Notes: generated by a model not told the origin, from the letters alone. 64,000 bases of DNA from Microvelia longipes (GCA_018340805.1 JACMZG010001863.1:23852327-23916326), one strand, 5' to 3'. Counted from the stretch's first letter, positions 1 to 12,713 are shown. Numbers and translations are program-made.

Positions 1-99
1 ATAGTATAACAATATCATCCCACATGCATTTACGTGGCAGTGACGAATTTTGTTCAGGTTTTCTTAACCAACTCTTCCTAAAAGAACGCTACTGATAAC

Positions 100-172
100 C
101 GGTAGCTCAGTGGTAGACCGATCGTCTAATGATCTGGTGGAAGAGAGTTCAAATCTAGCCAGGGAAGGACTT
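100..172 (+). repeat. tRNA-derived SINE head or tRNA pseudogene
   Basis: An A-box-like run (tagctcagtgg at 103-113) and a B-box-like run (gttcaaatc at 147-155) are spaced as in a tRNA gene. Between them a 4-bp GATC/GATC stem closes a 7-nt loop with T at the position equivalent to 33 and CTA at the anticodon position. The D stem has one mismatch, and the T and acceptor stems are poorly paired, so it is not a working tRNA. A body may extend to about 290, where an A-rich run begins. The source tRNA cannot be assigned. It could also be an isolated tRNA pseudogene. Confidence 0.45.
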
Positions 173-569
173 AATAAAAGGTCTTGGATTCAAGGCCGGC
201 TAACCTAGCATGGGCTTCCTTTCACTGATATCCAAATGCGGATTAGATCTTGACCAAAAAAAAATTTGAATCCACGACTCCGTTGTTTCCAGCTCATATA
301 AAGACATAGTTCTGTGAGCCGTTGAAGAGTCTGCATGTGATTTAGATTGCTAATAACAGGAAATTATTATTAGCATTAGGAATACTGTGTTTGGTTCTGG
401 AAGACGCCTCCTAGTGATCCACGGAACTTTGGCTTTTAGGTCAGAAATATGAGAATGGGTTAATGCACAACAACTTTGGGGTTAATACCGGCGTCTCTCT
501 CCGTCGGGCTGTACCGGACTAGACCAAACAGTCAGTATAACGAGTACTGTTGAGACTAGAGGAACTGTT

Positions 570-772
570 AAGATTGGTAAAAACTAGTATCTGGCGGGCT
601 AGATGAGACAAATGAGATCAGAGTAGCTAGAGGTTTAGAGAAAATATAATAGACCCCAGTAAGTATAGTGAGTATCTAGTGAGACCAAAGATGAGATGAG
701 TAAAAACTAGTAGCTGGCGAGTTAGAGCTAGATGAGACTAATGAAGCGTAAACTAGAGAAAATATACTAAAC
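570..772. repeat. Two-copy imperfect tandem duplication, ~120 bp period
   Basis: The run around gtaaaaactagtatctggcg (578-597) recurs about 122 bp downstream as gtaaaaactagtagctggcg, followed in both cases by a degenerate 'agatgaga(c/ct)aa' stretch and by 'tagagaaaatata'. The two halves have diverged by small indels. No coding frame runs through it. Confidence 0.55.
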
Positions 773-779
773 AACATGT

Positions 780-2110
780 GAACTTGGTCACTGGGGAAGT
801 TCCGTATAGGGTGGCATTTGCATCCGTATAAGGTATTATTATGCATCCTTATAGCTCATATAAGAGATAAAAAGAGATCCCTGCGGTAATCCCAAACAGC
901 GAAACACCAGGATGTTTGCCCTGATAGGACAGTCTCTTTTTACGTATCCAAGATTTATGTTTATCTCTGTTAACAATACCCCAAGAAAGGCAATCTTGGT
1001 GAATTTTTGAAAATTTCAAAAGTAATGGACAGAAATATACAGATATGTAAAATCTAAGTTTATTTTCGTAAAATCAAGTTGAGTGCGTCAACATAGCAAC
1101 TCTCCATTGTACGCCAACTCTCCATATCGAAAAACCACATTTAATTTTTTAAAATTTACAAATATAATAACGAACAAACTCCACAAATATCGATATATTA
1201 CTACTTAGCTTTTATATTGTACTATCGATAGAAAAACTCGACTCTTAAGGGGGAGGTTACTGAGGTTTTGGGCGTTCCATATTAAAGGGGGTAAAGTATG
1301 AATTTTCTTAGTCGTATTCCAGGCTTGAACGTCTACACAACTCTATAACATTAAACGCTTGATCCGGTTGCCTTGTAAACATTAAAAACAAAAGTACTCA
1401 AAAATTATTTCCCAATTAAGTATTATCAAACCATTAAGTACATAAATTTAATATCATATACAGAAATAACTCAAGAAGTATTTATTTGTATCCAACTTGA
1501 TTAAATTAATTTCTATATTTAAAAATTAAATTACGACTTATTTATTTTTTAATTACGAACCAACATTTTTATTTATAATATAGTTTAAACTTAGTTGTCA
1601 AATTTAGTTTAGACTACAGTTAGAAAAAGAACCAATATCGTCTTACTCTATAATAATTTTCACGTTTACGGTTTATTCGCGATTTATTAAATACGAATAA
1701 GAGTGCACCATTTCAAGGTAATTTTACTTTTATGACCAATATAATTATAAAATAATTGTACCTATATAATTTTAAAGCTATTATTATAGAAAAGGCAATA
1801 CTAAAATAAATAAGCGAAATTTTATTAAAAAAAAATTTGATAAAATTATACAGAACGATAAATGAATGATCAAACAATATAATTAAAAAAATGTGTAAAT
1901 TTATCCTTTAAAAATTACATAATTGCAAATTTAATAAAAAGTAATATTAACATGCCTAATATTAATTTAATTTATTAATTAATATATTTATTAATATGTT
2001 AATTACACTCAATATACTAGTACAACTCTTGACATAGGATCAAGTTTTTTTTACAATATAATTGTAACAACAATGTAACAATAATAGTATACGTCTAAAC
2101 TATTACAAAA
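780..2110. other. AT-rich stretch with no recognised feature
   Basis: The composition becomes strongly AT-rich after about 1000, with homopolymer A and T runs and stop codons in all frames. I see no splice-flanked open segment, RNA fold or repeat unit here. Confidence 0.5.
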
Positions 2111-2119
2111 GTAACCAAT

Positions 2120-2161
2120 TCATAATGTATACAAAGATAACTATCTCTTTCAAAGAAAAGA

Positions 2162-2198
<37 letters not shown>

Positions 2199-2249
2199 CT
2201 TTTCTTTGTATACATTATGAATTTATACATACATACACACATGTATAAC

Positions 2250-2322
<73 letters not shown>

Positions 2323-2360
2323 TTTCTTTGTTCACATTATGAATTCATACAAAAACTATA
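2120..2360. repeat. Inverted repeat around (TA)n tracts
   Basis: The arm cataatgtatacaaag at about 2122 is matched in reverse complement by ctttgtatacattatg near 2204-2219, with a (TA)n tract (2167-2195) in the loop. A second (TA)n tract follows at 2252-2321, then a diverged direct copy of the right arm (ctttctttgttcacattatg, ending about 2341). The layout suggests a small hairpin element whose centre expanded as TA repeats. Confidence 0.6.
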
Positions 2361-2807
2361 TTTAACCGTAAGAAATTTGATCCGGTAATTTTTCATTAAA
2401 CTATTATCTCCTAACAATAGTTCGATGTTCGATTTTAACAAATATTTCATTCTTGACTTTCGAAATAAAAATCTATAGTATATGTCAAACAATAGCTTTA
2501 TGAAAAATAACATGGTCTTGGTGACATTGGTAACAAATGTCTTAGAATTTTATGCAATTTTTAAAATAAACAATATTACGGTATGCTCTAATTTATAATT
2601 CAAAGATACCAAAAGTGGTTACATTAAAATAACCATATTTGTGTAATAGTTACCTAAATAATAATGGTATATTTTAACTCGCAAGAGTCAATTTTAGGGT
2701 AAAGGTAAAGATCAATTTTAATAGTGTAGTACCAGGTTTCTTCCTTATTTTTAAGGATTTGATGTCCGTGCATCATGTTCCTCTTGAAATATAAAGAGAA
2801 TATAAAT

Positions 2808-2839
2808 GTTTCTAGTGTAAATACATTTACACTAGAAAC
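2808..2839. repeat. Perfect 15-bp-arm hairpin
   Basis: The arms gtttctagtgtaaat and atttacactagaaac are exact reverse complements separated by two bases. No terminator-like T run follows and no gene adjoins it. Confidence 0.8.
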
Positions 2840-3189
2840 TGATTTATGTGTTTTGTTATCATTATTTAGAGACACATTATGGCCTTAGTTAGCAAGTTAT
2901 TTACTATTGTTAGCAATATTTAGTTATGTTAGAATATAAGTGGCATGTAGCTATAAATACCGAATACGAAGTAATTTAAATGAGTAAAAAAGTCTGATTT
3001 GGTTAATAGATTCTTACTTGGATTTCTAGACCGTTCACAGGCATTTTAAAAGGGTTCATTCGAATTACTATCATGCATATGTTTCAATAGGGTTACCAAG
3101 TCTCCCGGTATTCCGGCATTGTTCCGGTATTTTGGATATTGTTGTTAAATTAATAGTATTTTAATTATTCTTCTTTCTTACTTTCTACT

Positions 3190-3945
3190 ATTCTACTTTC
3201 TTACTTTCTACATCAGTTCTAAATTACACTATAAAGTATTAATAATGCTTCCTTCTTCCCTACAGAAGTTCTAAGTTGCACTATAAAGTATTAATAATAT
3301 TTTATTCTTCCCTACAGAAGTTTTAAGTTGCACTATAAAGTATTAATAATACTTCATTCTTCCCTACAGAAGTTCTAAGTTGCACTATAAAGTATTAATA
3401 ATATTTCATTCTTCTCTACAGCAGTTCTAAGTTACACTATAAAGTATAATAATACTTCCTCTTCCCTACAGAAGTTCTAAGTTGCACTATAAAGTATTAA
3501 TAATATTTATTCTTCTCTACATCAGTTCTAAATTACACTATAAAGTATTAATAATACTTCCTTCTTCCCTACAGAAGTCTAAGTTGCACTAAAAGTATTA
3601 ATAATATTTCATTCTTCTCTACATCAGTTCTAAATTACACTTAAAGTATTAATAATGCCTCCTTCTTCCCCACAGAAGTTCTAAGTTGCACTATAAAGTA
3701 TTAATAATTTTTATTCTTCTCTACATCAGTTCTAAAAATTACACTATAAAGTATTAAAATACTTCATTCTTCTCTACAGCAGTTCTAAGTTGCACTATAA
3801 AGTATTAATAATATTTCATTCTTCTCTACAGCAGTTCTAAGTTACACTATAAAGTATTAATAATACTTCATTCTTCCCTACAGCAGTTTTAAGTTGCACT
3901 ATAAAGTATATTAATAATACTTCATTCTTCTAAAACATACAAAGC
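3190..3945. repeat. 52-bp satellite, about 14 units
   Basis: The unit contains ctaagttgcactataaagta, followed by a run of ttaataat and a pyrimidine-rich ttcttccctaca. Spacing between successive tacagaag motifs at 3261 and 3313 is 52 bp. Two variants differ in the middle (aagttgcac after 'cagaag' versus aaattacac after 'catcag') and tend to alternate, so the higher period is about 104 bp. Single-base deletions in several units rule out coding use. Confidence 0.9.
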
Positions 3946-6235
3946 AGACAGATTTTGCAGTTTTAACACATTTCGTAGAATGATTTTTAGCCGTCTTCTT
4001 TATTAGTTCTGATAATTTCTGATTACAAATTTAACTTTTCCTTTAGCCCTAAGACCGGTTTCAGTCACCAAGTTATTAACTTTTAGCGTCTCATTTTCAT
4101 TTAAACTTTTTACTTGTGCATTGTACCACGATAGAAAAGTTACTTTAGTGTATTGTATTTATAAAAGGAATCGTTAATGATGGCGTCAAACTATTTTTAA
4201 TCTACTTAAACACATGCTATTTCGTCAAAATGTCATAAAATTTCGATAAAAGCTAAGTGTGTTAAAATAGAAGTTTTAGAATTATATTAAATATAAAAGT
4301 AACCTTGCCTACTAGTTTTTGTGGGGATAAGTTGGAAAATAGAGGAAGTACTTAGCTGTCAACTTATTTTAATATAAATCCTCAAAGAGAAGAGTTAAAA
4401 GCGTATATTGTACATCTACATACATACGCACACTGATTAATTTTTAAACCTCCATTAATTTTTTAAAGAAACTATTTTTGTTGATGAATAGGTTACAATG
4501 CAAATTAAAAGTTCTATAACTTCTTGAAAAGTTGTATAACTCTCAAATCAAATAATTCAAATTGAGAGTTAATAAAATTTCTGTCCGGATAACTTTAAGA
4601 GCTTATAGCGCTTGCAGGCAGATAGTGCCAAAACCAGGCAAAAACGAAATTTATAAATATAATGCTTACAGTTAAAACACATTTTTATTTATTTTATACA
4701 GCGATAAAAACTATATTGAATAAATATTATTATGTTTTATTTGTTATTTGAAAATATCTGTTTGGTTATTAACTTTTCTTATATATCTACAGTAGTTGGT
4801 CAGGATAAAAGAAAGATAGCCAATCTTTTTTGCAAACAACCCAAGAAGTAACAGACCAATTTGCCAAAGACTCCTATTATCAACAGCTTTTGCATTTAAG
4901 CCTTTGGAAATAAAATATTATTTTCCGAATAAATACACATTCTTCTAAAAAATGCTGCGTAAAATGACGTGAGTTTAGAGAATTACAATCATAAATCAAA
5001 TCCGCATTGTCAAATTTGATTATACCAAAAACTGCATACATATTTCCAAGTTTTAATCGTTCAAAAATGAAAAACAGAATACGGAAAAGAATTTTAAATT
5101 AAGTTTCATTAAGTTTGGGAAACTTTTTTTTTCATATTCTGACCTCGATTTAATATTACACACGAAGTTTTAAAGCTCATTCACTTTACTTGGAGAAAAA
5201 TGAAAACTAATCGATTTTATTTTCAAAACAGTTTCATTTTTGATTAAATTTTTAAACGACGTTTTAAAGTCACACGTTCAATTTTAATCAAACCTTTTCA
5301 ACACAATAATAGAAATTTTATTTAGTAAACAATTTTTTTTAGGAAAATATGTCGTTCAGTTTACACAGCATATAAGGTAACAAGGACTTTAATAAAATTG
5401 TTTTTAATTTAGGTAAAAAAGGTTTGAAAAAATACGAACTAAAAAAAAATATACTAAAAAGTTTACACAAAAATAACAAAACTGCGTGACCCTAAAACAC
5501 TACGACTCAGGAATACCAGATGATTCAATTATTTTTAAGCCAGAAAAAAAGTTCATCTAGACAATTAAACAAAAATAAAGAGGAAAGTCTTTTACTGTAT
5601 AACACTAAACTATAAAAACATTCCGAGTAAAAAAAAGAACTGTAAACAAAATTAGCAAATTACTTGTGACACCAACACAGGGGCAGATGACAAGCCTAAC
5701 ACACGACAAGAATATATAAATAAAATTTTAACTTAATTAAAAAAGAAACAAGTTTACTAAAAGAAATTATTAAAAGCACAAATAAAAGAATTATTTTAGA
5801 AGAGTGAGGAATATTTAGTGGGTTAATTATGTGTATTATTCTATACATCAAAGATACCAAAATTATAACGTTGTTTATGATTATTACTACGTAATTATGA
5901 AAACCACCAATATAAAAACTATAGGCATTTCTCCTAATTTGCGATTACTCAAGGATCTAGAATAAAGGGTATGACGCATTAAGGAACTTTTCTGACCCCA
6001 TGGACGTTGTATGAGATAGAGAATGGAGATCAAACTTCCTATGGTTATAGTAAAACGATGCGTGAAACGATGGTTATGTAACAATGATAAATCAAATTTA
6101 TTTTCTTGTGTCCTTGTTAGTTGAGATCATATATAAAGAATATAAAAGGTTGTGATTTTACTTACCTTTGGTGGTAAAGAAAAGATATTTCTTTTTACTA
6201 TTTGAATATAACCTTCTCAATAATCAAAACAACAG
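3946..6235. other. AT-rich stretch with no recognised feature
   Basis: About 2.3 kb of AT-rich sequence with short A/T runs. I found no repeat unit, splice-flanked coding segment or RNA-like fold that I could support. If the exon ending at 6249 is a first exon, a promoter should lie close upstream, but no core motif stands out from the AT-rich background. Confidence 0.4.
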
Positions 6236-6249
6236 GAAACCATGAAAAG
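6236..6249 (+). CDS. Possible start-containing exon of the split gene
   Basis: An ATG at 6242 in a good initiation context (aaaccATGa, A at -3) is followed after eight coding bases by an excellent donor, aaaag|gtaagt. Reading ATG AAA AG leaves two bases that join the single leading base of the exon at 9319 to make AGA (Arg), so phases fit. A cag at 6233-6235 could also act as acceptor, making this a 14-nt internal exon, but its pyrimidine tract is weak. The support is only one start context, one donor and phase agreement, so this is the least certain exon of the model. Confidence 0.3.
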
Positions 6250-6467
6250 GTAAGTTTGCCTCTAAATTTAGGACCTGCGCAGTTGATGTAATGATTATAA
6301 GCATGCGTAAATCGTTACAATCATGTACAATTTGTTTTTTACATGATTGGTGTTCCATGTTTTTTTCTTTAAATGATCATCAGTGTCATAGTTATTCTGG
6401 AACGTCAGATTAAATACATATGTCTGATAAATACTATAACAAATATGTGACTTCACAACACCCACAA

Positions 6468-6490
6468 ATATATATACATACATACATACA

Positions 6491-6523
<33 letters not shown>

Positions 6524-6529
6524 CACACA

Positions 6530-6595
<66 letters not shown>
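6468..6595. repeat. Compound (CA)n/(TA)n microsatellite
   Basis: Cata and CA repeats run to about 6530 and pass directly into an uninterrupted TA tract to about 6595. Frames across it encode only Tyr-Ile or His-Thr repeats and are not genes. Confidence 0.95.
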
Positions 6596-6599
<4 letters not shown>

Positions 6600-7339
6600 T
6601 TATATATTATATTGTTGTCATAGTTAATATGAACATTATGATATAAAACACATATTTCTTATATAAAACATAATAAAGATATATACCATAAAGAAAAATA
6701 TGTGCAGTATGTACTAAGTAAATTTTAAATATAACACAAGAGAAACAAGATAATGTCATTGATCGCAAGAGCCACATTACTGTAGTTTAAAAACTAATGA
6801 AGCCCTATCGTAGGGCGAGGGCAAGGGCCACTAGGGCTAAACTACACTGTCACATGATTTAATAATAGACTATAACCTCAAACAATAAAATCCCAACTCA
6901 AGAGAAAACAAAGACTTGGGATAAATATTAGAAAATGTAAACATGTTCAGAGATAAATAATACAAAATTTTGTAAAGAGGTTTTACAAAATTGTAAAGCA
7001 AGCTTTGGGAAATATGGAAAAGTCTCCATTTCAATAGGTAAAGCGTATTGATTACATCAGACAATACGCAGTGTATTTCTCAGTATGTCAGATTAAATAT
7101 ACTTTTCAATAACTCCCTTTTATTTGTTATGAGTAATAAACTAAGTTGGAAAAAGGATGCGAAGTTTGATTAAAACAGTGGATATTTTATTTAAATGGTG
7201 ATTTAAAACTATTATTTGAATTTATTTATTTATTGATAAAAAATACTGCCAACTATGGAGATAAGCTTCTGTATCTCTCTTTCTATCAGAACAGGACGCT
7301 TAGTTGATTAGTTAAACTAAATATATAAAGAAACTGTGC
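6600..7339. other. AT-rich stretch with no recognised feature
   Basis: There is one slightly GC-richer patch at about 6800-6840 (tagggcgagggcaagggcca) without an open frame. Nothing else stands out before the minisatellite. Confidence 0.4.
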
Positions 7340-8600
7340 CAGCCTCACACGCGAAGATTTCAGTGCTAGCCTCAGACCGACGAGATCTCAGTACTAACCT
7401 CAGACGACGAGATTTCAGTACTAGCAGACCGACGAGATCTCAGTGCTAACCTCAGACAGACGAGATCTCAGTGCTACCTCAGACCGACGAGATCTCAGTG
7501 CTAACCTCAGACCGACGAGATCTCAGTGCTAACCTCAGACCGACGAGTGCTACCTCAGACCGACGAGATCTGAGATCTCATCACATCTCTATGACGGAGA
7601 TATCAGTGCTAGCTCAGAGCGACGAGATCTTAGTGCTAACTCAGACCGACGAGATCTCAGTTCATCTCATCTCTATGACGAGATATCAGTGCTAGCTCAG
7701 AGCGACGAGATCTCAGTGCTTACCTCAGACGACGAGATCTTAGTGCTAACCTCAGACCGACGAGATCTCAGTGCTACCTCAGACCGACGAGATCTCAGTG
7801 CTAACCTCAGACCGACGAGATCTCAGTGCTAACCTCAGACCGACGAGATCTCAGTGCTACTCAGACCGACGAGATCTCAGTGCTAACCTTAGACCGACGC
7901 GATCTCAGTGCTAGCTCAGAACCGACGAGATCTTAGTGCTACCTCAGACCGACGAGATATCAGTGCTAGCTCAGAGCGACGAGATCTCAGTGCTACCTCA
8001 AACCGACGAGATCTCAGTGCTAACCTCAGACCGACGATCTCAGTGCTAGACCGACGCGATCTCAGTGCTAACCTTAGACCGACGAGATCTCAGTGAGACC
8101 GACGAGATTTCAGTACTAGCCTCAGACCGACGGATCTCAGTGCTAACTCAGACGACGAGATCCAGTGCTACCTCAGACCGACGAGATCTCAGTGCTACCT
8201 CAGACCGACGAGTCTCAGTGCTAACTCCAGTGCTACCTCCCGACGAGATCTGAGTTCATCACATCTCTATGACGAGATATCAGTGCTAGCTCAGAGCGAC
8301 GAGATCTTAGTGCTAACCTCAGGACCGACGAGATCTCAGTTCATCTCATCTCTATGACGAGATATCAGTGCTTAGCTCAGAGCGACGAGAGAACCTCAGA
8401 CCGACGAGATCTCAGCTATCTCACCTCAGACCGACGAGATCTCAGTGATCAGACCGACGAGATCACAGTGCTAACCTCAGACGACGAGATCTCAGTGCTA
8501 ACTCAGACCGACGAGATCTCAGTGCTTAACCTTAGACCGACGCGATCTCAGTGCTAGCTCAGACCGACGAGATCTCAGTGCTAGCCTAAGACCAAGATCT
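7340..8600. repeat. 28-bp minisatellite with higher-order structure
   Basis: The base unit is ctcagaccgacgagatctca followed by gtgctaac, 28 bp. Many units have one- to four-base deletions. A second block type carries tcatctctatgacgagatat and 'ctcagagcgacgagatctta'. It appears at about 7580-7715 and again at about 8245-8395, so a higher-order unit of roughly 660 bp is repeated about twice. The array is clearly GC-richer than its flanks. Indels change the frame between units, so the apparent Arg-Arg-Asp-Leu-Ser repeat proteins are not believable genes. Confidence 0.95.
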
Positions 8601-9318
8601 GATTAAATTTTAAACACCTTCAGTTATTATAATAATAAACAGACGCTTTTGGACCATGAGAACAACCCGGGAAGGCTATCGAAATGGCCGTTTAACACTT
8701 GGCAACTTAATCCTGAACACATGTTGAACAAAATTTTTATCTGCTATAACAACAATAAATGACAATTTATAGTACCAATCTTTGATTGTTAATCTATCAC
8801 ACTATTACATATAGTGATAGTAGTTAAGGAAAAGTGATAGATCATCTAGCAAAAAGATCCCTTTTTGCTAACTCTCTTAGATAGTGCTCGTAGATCATAG
8901 TGCTCGACTTCATGTGTCCAAGTGCACATTGTCTAAACCACCTAAGGTACTTATTTGTATGGTTTCAATACGTGTACGGTAGACACGGTACGTGACTATA
9001 ACTTATTTTTTGGATTTACTCAACTAAAGTAATATTAAAATTTTCTACTCTTTATAATAAAGATACAAATTTATAAATAATTTACATAGACTGTTATTAA
9101 GGGTCGTTAATCTAGCCCAAACCCAGGGTTTTCAGCGTTAGGGATCATACAGGAGTACCTATCGGCTTAACATTTCTTTCGACGGACGCCCTTTTGAAAA
9201 ATCCTAGAACCCTCAACCGAGAATGAACCCGGACTGTCTAGGTGCAGTTACACCACCTCTCCCTTGTTGTTGACCACACCTCAATATCAAATACTAATTC
9301 ATTGTCTTTTTGTTTTAG
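8601..9318. other. Intergenic or intronic stretch with small hairpins
   Basis: Two small hairpins occur: ctatcac...gtgatag at about 8795-8822, and tagcaaaaag with ctttttgcta at 8847-8870. The end, 9280-9318, is the pyrimidine-rich acceptor region of the exon at 9319. No gene is seen in between. Confidence 0.5.
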
Positions 9319-9376
9319 AGAAGAAAAGAGTGATGCCAACCTGTCTTCCCTGAATGATTACAAGCCTGAACCACAG
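9319..9376 (+). CDS. Internal coding exon of an unrecognised gene
   Basis: A strong acceptor (ttgtctttttgttttag, ending 9318) and a donor (ccacag|gtacta) bracket 58 bases. Only one frame is open: a leading A that completes a split codon, then 19 codons giving EEKSDANLSSLNDYKPEPQ, ending in phase 0 at the donor. The peptide is acidic and hydrophilic, with no membrane segment or motif I recognise. GC content and codon choice stand out from the surrounding AT-rich sequence. The next candidate exon, at 18913, begins in phase 0, so the two join in frame. I could not identify the protein; a cytoplasmic tail or linker would fit the composition but is a guess. Confidence 0.6.
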
Positions 9377-12368
9377 GTACTATAAACATCTAAATTATAC
9401 CTTGAATTATACTAAAAACTTTTTTCTTAACCTTCTAGTTTTTGCGGTCCGCGACCTCTCTGTAATAAATAAGACGCATGAAGATTAGTGAATGAACAGG
9501 TTGACAGCTGAGCATTCATTTCAGTTCCAATTGAGGAGTCCTGTGAAAAATATTAGTCCATTCTAATTTATTGTTAATAATTAAAGTCAGTGTTTAATTT
9601 GTTTAAAGTCAATCAATTTTTTTATTCCTTCAAGTCAGTCAGTCCTTTAATATTCTCTATAAGGAGGAATTGTAATTATTTAAAATGACATGCAGTCATT
9701 ATTAAAAGGAGGCCCAGGGAACCTATTAATCGTAAAAATCCAAAACCGTTTTTTATACCGTACTTATTGTAAAGATTTAAGTACAAAGTAATAAAATGTT
9801 ATTCCTAATGAAGGTCTGAAAAAGTCTTAAAAGAAAACATAATCCTAACCTAGTAAGCTTATTTTTCTTTTAAATTACCTTAGTAAATTTCAAAACTTTC
9901 GTATTTAATTTTTTTTTAATTGACTTAGATCATCAATTAATTATGTTTACCTTTTATCATTATACTGTAAGTTTTAAAGGGAAAGTATTTTTTTTCACCT
10001 GAATTTTCCTGAATTATCCGTGTCTGACGCTTTAAAACTTATAACTGTGTAAACATTTTTCCTGTTAGAAGAACAGAAATGAAACAAATAATTCGTATCT
10101 AACAGTTCGAATAAATTGACTAAAATCACTTAAAATAGCCAAAAAGTAAAAGAAAACAAAAATCAAGTTAAAGCTTTTTAACAGAAAGAAGTAAAATGAA
10201 ATCAATATTTAGTTAAGTTATATTGAAAGTCGAGACTACAACCTGTCATTCATATTAATGAGTTAAAAACCAAAGTAAAGTGAAAATACTGCTACAGAAG
10301 GCATAGGTTAGTTTAACAGATAACTTACAAGTCTTCGTGTTCATAATAGCAGAATAGATATTCCAATAGACAAGTGATAATGCTTTTAAATAACTTGGAA
10401 TTTAAATGTGAGGCTTTAACTTAGATTTTATCGAAGCTATAAGTTTCCTCATGAAAAAGATAAAGTTTTCACGCATTAGAATATTTTATAAATAACCTTG
10501 AAAAAGTTATTTTTAGGTTTGGTTTGAGTAATGAAATGTAAATCAGATCCTTACTTAACAATTTACCAGTGATTACAATGAATTGAGATGAAATGAAATG
10601 TTACTATTTGATTCAATAGTGACAAAATTAATTTTGTAAAAATGAATTATTTAGATGTTGTTTGAGCACATTGCTGGAATAAACTTAACGTTGCTATTGT
10701 TATGACTGAATAACGTTTAAGGAAAAATTTAGGTAGGAACTTAAAGTTTTCTGATGAGAATCGAGGGAAGAAAGAGACTAGATTACATGAAATTAAATGA
10801 CTATATTTAACGACTTATAGCATATTTATGATACTGATTCTCATCTCGTATTATAGAGATAGACACAAGTAATAAAAATACATTTTTTTTTAGGTAGGGA
10901 GTTAAGGTTTTCATTTTTCTCTGTTATAGAGAACGCGAAATTCAAAATTTGTATCTAATGTGAAAAGAAGAGTTTCTAAACGTTTTTGTACAGCTGGAAG
11001 TACATCTATTTGCCGCGAGGAGCACTGAAGACCACATTATTTTTGTTGTTCAGCTATAATTCCGCTAAATGTAAACACTGTTTTAACAGAATGGCCATCG
11101 TTCTATTTCTAGTTTCTTTTAAATCAAAGTTAAATTTAAAATAATTATTTTTATTTAATTATAGAAATAAAACTATGATATATAGTTTCTACAAATTGCA
11201 AAATTAAACAAAGGTCCTTCAGCCTCTTGGGCGCTCCTCGTCGTCGGCACTAGGGGTAATGTGTGTAGATTCTGTTGTATACGTCAATCAATAAAACCGG
11301 AACTAATACTGATTATAAAATGTTACTTCGTATGTTATGTTACTTCGTATCGTCCAGGAGCCAGACCTAAAAAATGTGACTCATTTCGTACTACTTCAAA
11401 CCAAATTTTTCTGATAATATACCTTAAATTATAAAGAAAAAACGTAGTATCCCTATCCAAAGTGGAGCCATATTCATATAGTTTAGAACGCTTTTAGAAA
11501 ATTTTAGTTATCCGTTTTTGATAAACAAGACAATCGTTTTCTAGAACATTTTGTCGGCTCTAAGAAATGTTCTCTTCGTGTTTCGCACACGACCCTCAGG
11601 AAACACTTATTGCAAGACAACTGAAATGTGTGCGATTTTCTAATATTTTGAGCAAGCGCAACCATATGAAGGCTTCACTCTGGATAGGCAGACTATGCTT
11701 TTTCTTCAAAATTTATGGTATATTATCTGAAAAATTTAGTTTGAAATAGTAGAAAAGAAGTCACATTTTTTGCCTGGCTCTTGGTCTACAAGTAGTACAT
11801 GCGTAAAACATTTCAGTCCGAACACTTTTTAAAATTAGTAATTTTTTGAAATTTTGTGCGGTCATTAGAGTTTACAGAATTCATTATTGGAGTTTTAGTG
11901 GGTTGAGAGGCTTGGCAGAGAAACAATCTAGTGATTGATCGCACTCATGCGAGAGTTATAAAATTATTAAAAAATATAGCGGTAAATAAATATAAATTAA
12001 TTGGCAAGAAAAATAGTAATAATAATAAATGTACTTGATAACAATAATAAGATGAATAAATAATAATAATAATAGTTTCAAAAAAAATTAGATCAAATAT
12101 ATTTATTATTTATAAATAATATTTTTAATATATAAAATGAAAGATAAGATATGTAGCTTGAAAAAGAAGGATGAAGAAATAAAAGAAAATATAATATATA
12201 ATAAAATTATTTGTTTAAGAAAATACAATCTTGAATATATAGATTCTGTGCATATAACATATATTTCACTTAACAATATTTGTTTGAATAATAAAAACAG
12301 CAATAATTTTAATCAAATTAAATTCAATGTATATTGAGAACTGGAAAAAAATAAAAATTAGGATTAGG
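9377..12368. other. AT-rich intron sequence, no recognised feature
   Basis: Most of this 3-kb stretch is AT-rich with poly-T and poly-A runs and no supported element. A patch at about 11010-11035 (tgccgcgaggagcactgaag) is GC-richer but not open. The TAA/AAT-rich segment at 12000-12080 is a degenerate simple repeat. Confidence 0.4.
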
Positions 12369-12713
12369 ACGATCAATAAGGGATTTGAAGAGGTCACTGT
12401 TTAATGAGACCTTGATGGATAGTCATTATGGATGGTGAAATTTGAAACATAAATGGATCATTAGTGATTTTTTTTAGGATTTTTGACTGTAGGGTTTGGA
12501 GGCGTTGAGAGTTGGAAATCTTGTGCTACTCCACACTTCTAGACCAAGGGCCCACGCGGGTTTTAGGACTACATTGTAAATTCGAAGCTTGTTGCTCAGT
12601 GATGATTTTAGCCTACAGCATAAAAGACGCAGCAGGAACTTGTATCGTCTGTTTACTTCCGTACGTATAATTTTAGTGTGTAGCTGCCAGTTTAATCGTC
12701 GGAGGACGATTGA
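12369..12713 (-). pseudogene. Jockey-like LINE reverse transcriptase relic
   Basis: The minus strand reads through the C-terminal part of a non-LTR reverse transcriptase. In order it shows a 'RRLNW' block (like L-D-RRL-W in the family), then KFLLRLL, then LSNKLRIYNVVLKPAWALGL with 'EVWSST', and after a frame break an 'ITND' block matching the family's 'ITNAPWYVSN' segment. Stops and a frameshift break it, and the catalytic palm region is absent. In the Jockey group the intact ORF2 encodes endonuclease and reverse transcriptase, so this is a 5'-truncated, decayed copy. The block order is typical of Jockey-group elements and no RNase H follows. Confidence 0.7.

Noticed and set aside
7471..8557. 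Several 60- to 75-codon frames with RRDLSA-type repeats
   Set aside because: They are shadows of the 28-bp minisatellite. The frame changes with each unit deletion.
9100..9300. Minus-strand gggttcattctc with an upstream ggtggtgtaactgc, resembling tRNA boxes
   Set aside because: The boxes are too diverged, the stems do not pair, and no second copy was seen.
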